Shown here one piece after another: positions 32,615 to 42,320 of a stretch of DNA of 64,000 nt. Location: positions 15,605,381 to 15,669,380 of the forward strand of contig CM036221.1 in the NCBI GenBank assembly GCA_020631735.1, given 5' to 3'. The position numbers were made by a program, and so were the translations under genes. How positions within the stretch are numbered: position 1 is the stretch's first letter; each line of letters starts with the position of its first letter. A model generated the notes under the pieces. It had not been told where the DNA came from, did not search any database, and saw only the letters and a program-made list of their open reading frames with translations. Source of the stretch: Saccharum officinarum (lineage: Eukaryota > Streptophyta > Magnoliopsida > Poales > Poaceae).

Positions 32615-34520
32615 GCAAAGATGCGTGGGAAATAATTATACGAAGAACGGGATACGTTACTTCACACCCTTCGTACTTGTCCAAATGTACGAGTGATTTA
32701 TTTTAATGGCTGGGATGGACTCGGGACGAAGGCATTCCTTCGATCTATAGCACAGAAAGTTCTCGAAGATCTGGAGGCTCCTTCTGAACAAATATGGTTT
32801 GACAGAATAGTTTACTTGGATTGCTCAGCATGGAATGGTAGAAGAGCCATGCAGAGAACCATTGCAGAGGAGATAAAACTTGACAACAAAACGATGGCGA
32901 TGTTTGATGAGCAAGATGAGGAGGATGATTTCAATGGAGTAGACCAAGGCTCTAGGGATGTGATACGAGGTGTTGCTACAGAGATTTATGAAACCCTAAA
33001 GGATAGCAAATTCTTGATCCTTTTTCTTAACGGTAGCAATGAGGAGATTGATGTGTCCAGCATGGGTATTCCTCCATTCTCGGAATTCCGTAACCACGCA
33101 ATGATATGGGCATTTAGCAGAGGGTCGTCACTGACATTAAACTCTAGAGCCAGCATGTCTAAGAGAGCAGGCAAGTTTAGATACACACACAAGTTCTATA
33201 ATAGCTTTTCAGGACTCTGGCAAGTGTATGATCATGTGCTGGATTGCGTGGCTGCTGCCATAGCAGCTGGTTACTCATCTATGCGAAGCATGGACACATC
33301 AAATACAATGGTCAAGGGCTGCTGTCTGTATGAACTATGCCTACAGTATAATTTTCATAGAACAACCAAATTTGATTGGGTTGCTCATGCTTCAAACTAT
33401 TGGATATGCGATGGAATCATCAAAGGGGACACTGCAAAGGAGATCAGTGCCGCATTGCGCCGTGAGATAATAACATGGGAGTGTGATGATGCAGTGCTTG
33501 ACGATGTATTTCCGAGGGTCATGTTGTCAGTAAGGAGACCTCCATAGTCCATATATGCGAGCTGTTAAAGAGGGCGGCTGGGGCTATGAAGAGGGACTGT
33601 ACCGCTGGATTTCAGTGACCTCAAGGAATATAGAAGCACACCGTATGCAGTCTATACCTGCAGTGACATCCTCTTTCTTCCTGGCATTTGAAACACAAAA
33701 TGGGCCAACCACATTACCAGCTAGCTTGTTCAGGGATGCCAGAAACCTTGGTGTGCTTATTCTCTGTCATTGCACATTCAGTTTTGCATCACCTCCTTTC
33801 TTTGTGTCCCAGTGCCTACGGTTCCTCGGATTGGATCATTGCTCAGATGATACAACAGGTAGTCACAGAAGTGAGGATTGGGCGACTATATGTGGCCTAT
33901 ATGTGTTGGACCTACGTTACACAGTCTGGAATGAGATACTTTCTCAAGAGAAGATGGAGCTCATGATTAACCTGAGGGAGCTACATGTAGAAGGAGCCAG
34001 ATGCTGGCCGGACAACACTCACTTGCAGGGGCGGTTACTTAACCTTGAGAAGCTCAGAATTACCAGGTCACAAAGTGAGACATTAGCAGACATTAGCACA
34101 TCCTTTATGGACAAGACAAAGTTGGAAATACTGGACCTGTCTGGCAGTCTTTGGGTGAAAGTTCTGCCAACTAGCCTATCAAAGGCGAGCTGAGGCACGT
34201 CTTCGTACTGAAGACGACATATGGGTATAGAAGGGACTACCGCGGCGTGACGTTCCCGAAGCTGACCACCATCCGCCTGCATGACTTGCCACTGCTGCTG
34301 CAGATATGTGTGGTCAAGATGCTGGGGCATGCGCCGGCTGTCAACGGTCGTCGACGTCGTCGCCACTGGCGATGACCAAGCAAGCTGCAGCAAGCCGACT
34401 GTGGAGATTGAGAAGGAGGTGTGGGACGGGGCTGATGTTGGCCACCACCACTCCCTCTTTGAGATGCGCCACTCTCGCTACTACAAGAAGAAAACTGTCA
34501 GGGGCGCCCTCCTGAGGTAA
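32615..34520 (+). pseudogene. NLR (NB-ARC/LRR) disease-resistance-like pseudogene
   Basis: After a CAG acceptor (32612-32614) the sequence encodes AWEIIIRRTGYVTSHPSY and, after a frame break near 32690, VIYFNGWDGLGTKAFL, a degenerate P-loop without the usual lysine. An NB-ARC-like region follows (FLILFLNGSNEEIDV, MGIPPFSEF) and stops at 33545. LRR-type sequence resumes in another frame (RWISVTSRNIEAH, SFASPPFF, RFLGLDHC, LEILDLSGS) to a stop at 34193. A C-terminal piece (VTFPKLTTIRLHDLPLLLQI, then EIEKEVWDG ... HSRYYKKK) lies in two more frames to 34520. This belongs to a grass NLR family with a non-canonical P-loop. The upstream exon is missing and much of the LRR appears deleted before 34190. 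NLRs sense pathogen effectors; this copy cannot make a protein. Confidence 0.85.
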
Positions 34521-35864
34521 TTAAGTGCGACTAGCTAGCTAGCTAGGTGTGTTATCTGTGACGCCAATCGCTTGCGTTGCTTTGCTTTGTTTATCACTAT
34601 TGAGTGCTGACCACCATGCATTTTCGTGTTGATTGCGCAGGTGATATATGGTTCCATTACAATCGAATCGGCCAAATTGATCATTGGGTTTGATTATATT
34701 ATTTGCTTCAACGTGTTCAAATAAGAAGCCGCGCACTAGCTGATGATGTGGATTGTATTGGCTTGCAGTTGCACATTGATTGAGTGTATTAATTTGCTTG
34801 ATATATAGAATTATTCTGAATTCCAAAACAAAACGAAATGTATGTTGTACGTACGTATGCAGTTGGGTTGGGTGTGTGCAGCTTCTGCCGGCTGGTTTTC
34901 TGTTCATGAGAGCATTTGTTATGTATCTCAAACTTTTAGCCAATGAATTTGCGTGTATGCTGGATCTGTATGAGTGATTTGATTACACTCGGGAAGAGAC
35001 TGCCACCGTCGACGCTACGTAATCTGACTATAATACTATTCTATCTACCTGTGCTCTTTATTAGTTTCACATGAAGTGTTGGAAACTCATTGATAAATAT
35101 GTCTCACAAGTCACAACAAACTGTTTATCTTTACTATATCTCAGTTGTGATGGACTTCAGTTACCAATTGTTGTAGTAGGGAACATGCCAATTGTTGGAT
35201 GTGACCTCGGCTAACCAAAACTAACTTGGCACACAACTTAAGGTCCTAAGATTAACTCGGTTGGTGGATTGTTGTAAAAAAAACACTCGGTTGGTGGATG
35301 AATATTTCCAAATCCTGTCTGCTAAGTCTGACATGCTGAATCAGATTGAGTTAGATGCAATCAGAACCTAAGTATAGCATGTTTAGATGCCAAATTAGAA
35401 ATGTCTTACCCTAAGACAGATCTCGGCTTTGTGCATAATTAGTTCAAAACCTCAGTGTAATTGGAACTCAGCGTTAGTGCTTTACTGTATCATCACACCA
35501 TAAGTCTCGGTTTAAGTCTAATCTAAAGGAATTATAAGGGTGATTTCAAAGACTGGAATACCGGATAAGCAATTATAAGGAGAGGATTGAGCAAAACCCA
35601 AAAATCCTCAAATTTCCCCAATACCAAAGTACCTAACCCTAACCTGAAGTTGAGCAAACTCACCTCTACTCGCCATGTAGTGTAGCCGCCCGCGGCATGA
35701 GTCGAAGCCGCCGCACGTGGACTATCGACGCCCCTGAGCCGGCCAAAGCTGACCTTAACGGCACGAGCGGACGTCAGAATGTTGCCATGCGCACGCACAC
35801 CCGGCCTGACCTGACCCAACACGTGCGCGCCATCAGACCCGGCACGCGTGCGAGCCTCGGCGGT
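34521..35864. other. NLR 3' flank and unassigned intergenic sequence
   Basis: 34521-35000 continues from the NLR stop with AT-rich sequence resembling a 3' UTR or intron. At 35640-35860 a GC-rich block read on the minus strand contains a donor-like AGAG/GTGAGT at about 35660, which may be a lost exon. I recognise no protein in it. Confidence 0.4.
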
Positions 35865-36361
35865 CGTGAGCAGATTTCACGAGTAACCTAACTAGTTGAG
35901 CTTAGGCCCTGTTTAGTTCCCAGAAAATTTTGCAAAATTTTTCAGATTCCCCGTCACATCGAATCTTTGGACACATGCATGAAACATTAAATATAGATAA
36001 AAAATAAAACTAATTACACAGTTTAGACCAAATGGACGAGACTAATCTTTTAAGCCTAATTAGACCATGATTGGACAATATTTGTCAAATAACAACGAAA
36101 AGCGCTACAGTGCCATTTTGCCAAAAAATTTGGATCTAAACCGGCCCCTAGTTTGTGATTATGTCAACTTTTCCTAGCAGATCCGATGGATTTTTATTTT
36201 TGCTCATTTTATCCTACTGGCTCCACAATTATGGCCGTGAGCAGATTTCACAAGTAACCTAACTAGTTCAGCTTAGTTTGTGATTATGTCAACTTTTCCT
36301 AGCAGATCCGATGGATTTTTATTTTTGCTCATTTTATCCTACTGGCTCCACAATTATGGCC
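35865..36361 (+). repeat. 127-bp tandem duplication, one unit containing the MITE
   Basis: Unit one (35865-36234) begins CGTGAGCAGATTTCAC and ends CACAATTATGGC with 243 bp of MITE inside. Unit two (36235-36361) is the same without it. The two are nearly identical outside the MITE. Confidence 0.88.
35905..36147. mobile_element. Panicoid MITE of the GGCCCTGTTTAG family
   Basis: Starts GGCCCTGTTTAGTTCCC and ends GGATCTAAACCGGCCC, imperfect inverted repeats. The interior (AATCTTTGGACACATGCATG, AATTAGACCATGATTGGAC) is that of a very common non-coding family of panicoid grasses. The flanks are TTA on the left and CTA on the right. An empty copy of the site is at 36271-36280 (GCTTAGTTTG). Confidence 0.85.
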
Positions 36362-37220
36362 TATTGTTGTATACTTATTTCATCGGTCCTTTAGTTCAAA
36401 GGCTTTCTCTCTTGAGTTATGGACATGCATCATATATCAGGGCTCCTCTATCCCAATCTATGGCCCAAGCGTCTCCGGTTATCACTTATCAAGCCCAGTC
36501 AGCTACGCTTAAGAATTGGGCCATGACACCCTCCAACCACACATACAGAATCTACCTGTGACTAGTAGCGGGCCCGTACTAACGCTACGGTTAAAACAAA
36601 AGGACAATATGTTTTTTTGAAAATGAAGTAAATAGTGAGATAGACTAAGATTCATGAAAAAAAAAATGCATAGTTAGGACAGCACGAATGGAACAACGAA
36701 CAAAGCTATTGCAAAAAAAACATTAAATTGCAAATCTCGTCTGCATTATCCCTTCAAAAATTGTGCATCGTGTATCTAAATCATCATAGGCAAAGATTCC
36801 TAAAAAATCATAGTGTAGCAAGAGTGCAAGACCAGTGGCAAAGAAAGCTTAAGCATTAAGTCTTAGGAATCAGGTCACCAGCATCGACCATTCGAGTTGA
36901 CTTTCAATTTTATGAAGCAAATATTACCCTTCAAGTTTATTGCAAGATTGTGACAAATTCTAGTACATAGTGCAGTGAGCGCTACTTATCCAAGTTACAT
37001 TACATAGTATATAGTTTTTTAAAATAAATAAAAAGGAGAAAATAATAAACTCCTCTCCTTTGCTAGAATCAATCTTCCAAGCCATGATAGCACCATCAGC
37101 ACTCACTGAGTACATAATGTGTCTCCCTCACACGAACTGCAAACCATGAAGTAGATAGTAAATAGAATCCAGTGCTAAGCCTTGAAAAAGGGTAAAAAGG
37201 AACAACATTCAGGGCCTGAA
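36362..37220. other. Unassigned sequence
   Basis: No supported ORF on the plus strand. On the minus strand 37100-37220 reads as a possible exon-like stretch next to the 130-bp repeat array, but I cannot identify a product. Confidence 0.35.
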
Positions 37221-37610
37221 ATCCAGTTGCAACTGCCCCTAGTCTAGGCTCAGAACCCTCCCTGTAGAAAGTTGCAATGTTCAATGGGCACGATAATTCC
37301 AATACATAGCAAATTTAACAAAATCAAGAGACATTTCAGCTAGATATTAAATCCAGTTGCAACTGCCCCTAGTCCAGGCTCAGAACCCTCCCTGTAGAAG
37401 GTTGCAATGTTCAATGGGCACGATAATTCCAATACATAGCAAATTTAACAAAATCAAGAGACATTTTAGCTAGATATTAAATCCAGTTGCAACTGCCCCT
37501 AGTCCAGGCTCAGAACCCTCCATGTAGAAGGTTGCAATGTTCAATGGGCACGATAATTACAATACATATCAAATTTAACAAAATCAAGAGATATTTCAGC
37601 TAGATATTAT
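37221..37610. repeat. Three tandem copies of a 130-bp unit
   Basis: Units start ATCCAGTTGCAACTGCC at 37221, 37351 and 37481 and differ by only a few bases. The sequence AGATATTAAATCCAG marks the joints. The left part of the first unit continues from unique sequence, so the unit arose by local duplication. There is no CRISPR-like spacer structure. Confidence 0.92.
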
Positions 37611-37700
37611 ATACTATTGCTGCAGAATCATTGCATGATTCCTCAATCCAAGAAACGAACCAAAAGCAGAGAATCTGAGGGCTGTCAAAGGCCAACTCAC

Positions 37701-37764
37701 CGGCGGCCAAATATGTTACCAACAACATCTTCTCGAACAGCTAGGCTAAGTTGATTCATTCTCC
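37701..37764 (-). other. Exon-like segment with consensus splice sites, gene not recognised
   Basis: On the minus strand a 64-nt stretch lies between a TAAAAG acceptor-like site and a strong GTGAGT donor. One frame is open and reads MNQLSLAVREDVVGNIFGRR. This is too short for a confident family call. It may belong to the same minus-strand gene remnant as the kinase fragment at 38190-38640 or be captured from elsewhere. Confidence 0.4.
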
Positions 37765-38189
37765 CTTTTATATACCTAAACATCATCAGAAGCACAAGCC
37801 AACAATCAGCACAGGGGGCATGGATGTGTGTTATAATTGCTGCACAATTGTGGATATAAATAACAATAGGAATTGGATATCAACTTTTAAATTAACAACT
37901 GTCTGATGATCTTCGTATCCTTTTTACTATGGTCTTGTTAATAGCTCGAGAACCCTTTGCTGGGCCCATCAAAAGAGTCCTTGCCTTCATTCTCAACAAA
38001 TATATATTGCTGCGAGCAAAAAATGAAAGATCAGCTGGAGTTCCCTCCAACTTTCAAATACTTTCACATGCTTACTTTAGTCTAAGCTAAGATGCAATGA
38101 AAAGGATCAAACACTTTTAAAGAAAAATTTGACAGCCCATTTACTACTGAGATCAAAGCAAGCCATCAACCTCAGAATAGATAACAAAC

Positions 38190-38640
38190 TATCCAAAGCA
38201 ACCTTTGTTATCAACAAGTATAATTGCGCCATGGAATATGACAAAATAACAAGAAGCCACATCATTATAAGCATTTGCGGACAGGATTCATATAACAGGA
38301 GAAATTTTCTTGCCTTTATATCCCTGTGTATGATTACATTGTGTTGCAAATATTTTAGTCCATGCAAAAGCTGTTTAGTATATTTCCAGATGACCTGATA
38401 AAGAAATAAAGTGAATAAAAAAATACTCTGCCCTGGTTAACTCATCAAAGTAATAGTACAAGCAAGGAGCTCGCCGACCTGGTTGACAGCAAGGAGCTCG
38501 CCGAACGCGCCACTCCCTATAAGGTTGCCCTTCCGCCACTGGATCGGCAGGTTCTCCTCTGCGGATTGCTCCATGCCCTTGACTTTGCATTTCGTCTCAT
38601 TTCCAGCATCGACATGAGCTAACAAGTGCACTAATCTACT
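38190..38640 (-). pseudogene. MAPKKK (ANP/NPK1-like) protein kinase pseudogene fragment
   Basis: The minus strand first gives PIQWRKGNLIGSGAFGELLAVNQV, split here as LPIQWRKGNL and IGSGAFG, the glycine loop of plant ANP/NPK1 MAPKKKs. About nine residues between the loop and ELLAV are missing. A separate exon-like piece (38394-38314) after a TATCAG acceptor reads YTKQLLHGLKYLQ then IIHRDIK, the catalytic-loop HRDIK. A third piece near 38235-38200 reads LVDNKGC, just before where the DFG motif should be. The activation loop and C-lobe are absent. An intact kinase of this family would phosphorylate MAPKKs in cytokinesis or stress signalling; this one cannot work. Confidence 0.7.
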
Positions 38641-38880
38641 CAAACATATAAAGGAATTGTTCTGAAGAAACATACTGTTAATAATTGACAATGACATAGC
38701 GGGAAGCAAATTACATCTAGAGCATGATATTTTCTTTAGAAAAAATAATCTGCAAATAAATAATGAGACGTAATGCAAGTATATCGGTAACCAACCAGTT
38801 AACTGGAAACTTAAAATACTATAGTTTCCTAAATCGAGTGGCCTAAGCATAGGTTGGCTCAGAACTTGGCCATGGGACAT

Positions 38881-40057
38881 TGTTTCTGAAAATAATTTGG
38901 TAGTAAAAGTACGTCCACAAAAAGAATTACATGTTTTGACACAAACTCACGCTGCCACTTTCTAGAATCCTATAAATCCTGCCCCATCTCCTGCAGTAAT
39001 ACCCAATCCAATAGCCACTCCTCTTACATATCACTCCAGCTTGCTGCAATTTTCACCAAGAAAATGTTATCGACAAAATTTGTAACTTGAAATCTGGAAT
39101 GTCTGAAGGCTCACCTTGTGTTGGTACCTGATACACAGGAAGCACCCTTTTAGGCAGCAAGAAAACAACAAGCACTCCTGGCTGATAACAAATCGATCTT
39201 GCTCTTTCCACCTGCACAAACAAAGTAGTGATCCGGCCTTACTGCAGAGTCCAGCCAACCAAATCGATTATACTACAAAATAAAATTTCATTCACAGCAA
39301 CAAGCTCCATCGATTCTTCTTCCTAGCCAAATCGAAAGCACCGGTGAAAAATCAACCCAATTGGACTGAGCCTTCTTGCACCTGAAGAGGGCCTCCAGCT
39401 TGTCCATGTTGCCCGTCAACGCCTGCAGGGCCGCCATGTTGGGCAGTGGACCTGCAACGGCGGTGGCAAGCCTGCAGGGCAGCCATGTTGGGCAGTGGAC
39501 CTGCAACGGCGCCGGCTGCCACAGCCGCCACGAACGGCTTCGCGGTATCCGCCTCCGTACACCCAACCTATCACGAGCGAGACCGCACTAACATCAAAAA
39601 ATCAGATCAAAACTAGAGACTTGAAGGAGCCACATGCATAGGGGATGGAGGGAGATCAGAACCTTGGTGCGCTTCGAAGGCTGCTACGATGCGGCATCGT
39701 CACCCGCTCCTGGTCCCGGACCCGCCTCCGCGTCCTCCGCGGGCGCCAGCGCGCCCTTCTCCTCCTCGTCCCCCGCTGCCGGGCACTTCGCCGTGGCGCT
39801 CCGCCTCATCTCGACCATCAGCACAGAGTTAGCGGCTCTGAGGTGGCGCCCCATGCGATCCCAGCAGCCGCACGCGGAGGTGGCGGCGCTTGAGATCCTG
39901 GCAACCGCGCGCGGATCCGCCTGCCTGCCTCACGCCTGGACTCGCGGGCGGCGGCTGGGGCGCATCCCGGGCGCACGCGCGTGGTCTCCCACGAGGAGGA
40001 TTGATATTTCATTTTTTATGAAAAAAAGGCGTTGGGTGTGGGATTCGATCCTGGCAG
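38881..40057. other. Unassigned region with exon-like and GC-rich pieces
   Basis: On the minus strand 39515-39375 reads LPNMAALQALTGNMDKLEA in an open frame, and 39120-39215 also looks coding (VERARSICYQPG). The GC-rich 39660-39960 has a plausible minus ORF with an acidic, Ala/Pro-rich translation. No family could be recognised. The pieces may be remnants of host genes. Confidence 0.35.
39423..39515. repeat. Tandem duplication within an exon-like segment
   Basis: CATGTTGGGCAGTGGACCTG with its flanks occurs twice about 50 bp apart (39436 and 39485), separated by GTGGCAAG. It creates a repeated LPNMAALQA-type frame on the minus strand. Confidence 0.8.
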
Positions 40058-40704
40058 CAGGGTTAAAAAAACCGCTCGGTAAACCGCGGTTTACCGTGGT
40101 TACCGGCCTAACCGGGCCGGACCGGTTCCGGTCCGGTCCGATTAGGTATTCCCCAAATTCAAATTTAAAATTTAAAAAAAAATGTTGAAAAAATTCCTAA
40201 AAATAGTTCATGATTTATAGAAGCCAATGGTGTAAAAATTTTTCAAATTCGAGTTCGTTTAATATTTATTTATACGTATAGAAGTTTGAAAAAAAAAAGA
40301 AAAAAAATCCCGGTCCTGCCCCGTTAAGGCCCCCAAATTCAAATTTAAAATTTGAAAAAAAACAAAAAATGCTGGAAAAATTCCTAAAAATAGTTCATGA
40401 TTTATAGAAGCCAATGGTGTAAACATTTTTCAAATTCGAGTTCGTTTAGTATTTATTTATACGTATAGAAGTTTGAAAAAAAAAAGAAAAAAGAAAATTC
40501 CAAACTCAAACCGAGCGGTAAACCGCTCAAACCGAGCAGTTACCGCTCCAAACCGTCCGGTAAACCGGTGACAAACCGAACCGAAGGCGCGTTTGAATTC
40601 AAATTCAAATTCGACCGGTTACCGACCGGTTACCGGTAAACTGGACCGGTAAACCGAAACCGGAGGCCGGCGGTTTGGGGTGACCGGTCGGTAAAAAAAC
40701 CCTG
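40058..40704. mobile_element. hAT-type non-autonomous element, 8-bp target duplication CCTGGCAG
   Basis: The ends CAGGGTTAAAAAAACC and (complement) CAGGGTTTTTTTACC are inverted repeats, with CCTGGCAG outside both (40050-40057 and 40705-40712). An 8-bp duplication with CAGGG ends is typical of hAT. The interior is full of ACCGGTTT/AAACCGGT-type palindromes near both ends and a direct duplication of about 175 bp (40151-40305 against 40331-40495). No transposase. Confidence 0.9.
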
Positions 40705-40712
40705 CCTGGCAG

Positions 40713-41249
40713 CCGAGGGGGTGCCGCTGCGTTTGAAGCCTGGCGTGCGTGGGCGGAAGGCGCGAGGTGTGGATGAGTTTGAAGCCTGGCATCAAACTTC
40801 GATCATCGTCCATCGGATTAGGTTGGGGTGTTTTCTTAGCCCTTGATTTTAGTGGAGATAAACTCCAGTGTATATTTCTCTGGGTACAGATGGTTGAAGA
40901 CTCTCAGCGGGGGATGTTTTTCTGAGGGACCTAGTATAATTTAAGTGTTCCATTATAGTAGAGATTTGTTATTTCCTCTCTCAAAAAAAATAACGGTAAT
41001 GCTGGAAAGCCCCGCTCCGCTCCACATGCTTGAGTGCTTTACTTCTAAAAAAACCAGCGGAGTGCTTTACTTAAAAAAAACAGCGCCACTCATCTTCTCC
41101 ATCGCATGGGCCGCCCCGCAGCGGCCTTCTCTAGCGCAACGGCGCCACACCGTCCCCTTCCTGCGTTGCTCCGTGCGCCCACACCGCGCCCCCATCCATC
41201 TCGCACCATCGGCAGGAAGGCGAGGCCTATGTCATCGCAATTCTCCACT
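40713..41249. other. Spacer with GC-rich block, no gene supported
   Basis: GC-rich at 41090-41250 with short ORFs only. It leads into the TGTTGCA-rich repeat and may be part of the same element. Confidence 0.35.
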
Positions 41250-41790
41250 AGGTAGGCTGTGGCCACCGGCGACGCTATTTTTCAAGTGTTTCATGCGTTT
41301 TGAGACATGTTGCAAGCTTATGTATCAAGTGTTTCCGTTGTTTTATATATATGTTTTAAGTGTTTTATACGGATGTTGCAAAAGTAGATCGGGATGTTGC
41401 ATATGTTGAAATGGTTGTACACGTACGTTGCAAGCGTCTGTCCTCAATATTTCATCTGATTTTCAGACGTATGTTGCAATTGTGTTTATCATGATGTTGC
41501 ATATATTTCACACATATGTTGCAAGTTTTATCTGAATGTTGCGTATGTTTGTAATAGTTTTCAAGTGTTTTACAAGTATTTCAGACGCATGTTTCAAGTG
41601 TTCCATTTGTCTTCTTTTATATGTTATAAGTGTTACATCTGAATGTTTTAAAAATAGATCGAGGTATTGCACATAGAATGCGCGTGAAAAACAAGAGGCA
41701 CGAGCGGTCCCCATGCACAGTCTTGTGGCACGAGCGACGTCTTGGGCAGCACGGCCCCGCTGCTGAAGCGCTCGCTTGCTCGCTGCCCAG
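41250..41790 (+). repeat. TGTTGCA-rich repeat, left copy
   Basis: Irregular repetition of words such as ATGTTGCAAGTGTTTCATCTG and GTAGATCGGGATGTTGCATATG. The complement of the same family stands at 45270-45665, so the two copies face each other around the BSH gene. The family is common in grass genomes; I cannot assign its superfamily from this window. Confidence 0.7.
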
Positions 41791-42320
41791 GCATTGTCCG
41801 CGCTAACACCCCGGATCGGACGTCAAAACACTAGCAAGTTCGAAAAAGTAAACCCCCTATGATTTGTTATTCATGCACACAATGTTCATGGATACTAATT
41901 ACGATCCATGCTGCTACATAGAAGATAATCGCCTGCTAATTAATTTGTTGCAACACCATATAGATTTGAATTTAACATCAGTGTTTCAAGATCTTCGCGC
42001 AAACCTACACGAACACGCGTTGGCGACCAAGACACCTTCACTAAAACTGCAAATATGTTACTGAAGACCGAAGGAGTATACAACATCTGGACGGTTGTCC
42101 TCTGACTAGATGACAGGCAGCACTAACCACGACACGGCATCAGGGAGGAACACTCACGGCATACATACATATATAGCTATCCTACGACAACTGTCAGGCA
42201 GGCAACTTGTTCGATAATCTCACGACAAACTGTGGTTGGAAGGAAAACCCTTCGTGGTTAGAACCATCAGCAGCTTGTTCAACAATCCTCTTCAGAACTG
42301 CAGTTCTGCATCTGAATCAG
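41791..42320 (-). other. Probable BSH 3' flank, including its 3' UTR
   Basis: Downstream of the BSH stop codon on the minus strand. No other coding signal is seen. The exact end of transcription cannot be fixed. Confidence 0.4.

Noticed and set aside
37221..37610. CRISPR-like array
   Set aside because: Units are contiguous 130-bp direct repeats without spacers in a plant genome.
39634..40188. Plus-strand ORF of 184 codons
   Set aside because: Runs into the hAT element with no conserved domain; opposite strand is more coding-like but also unidentified.
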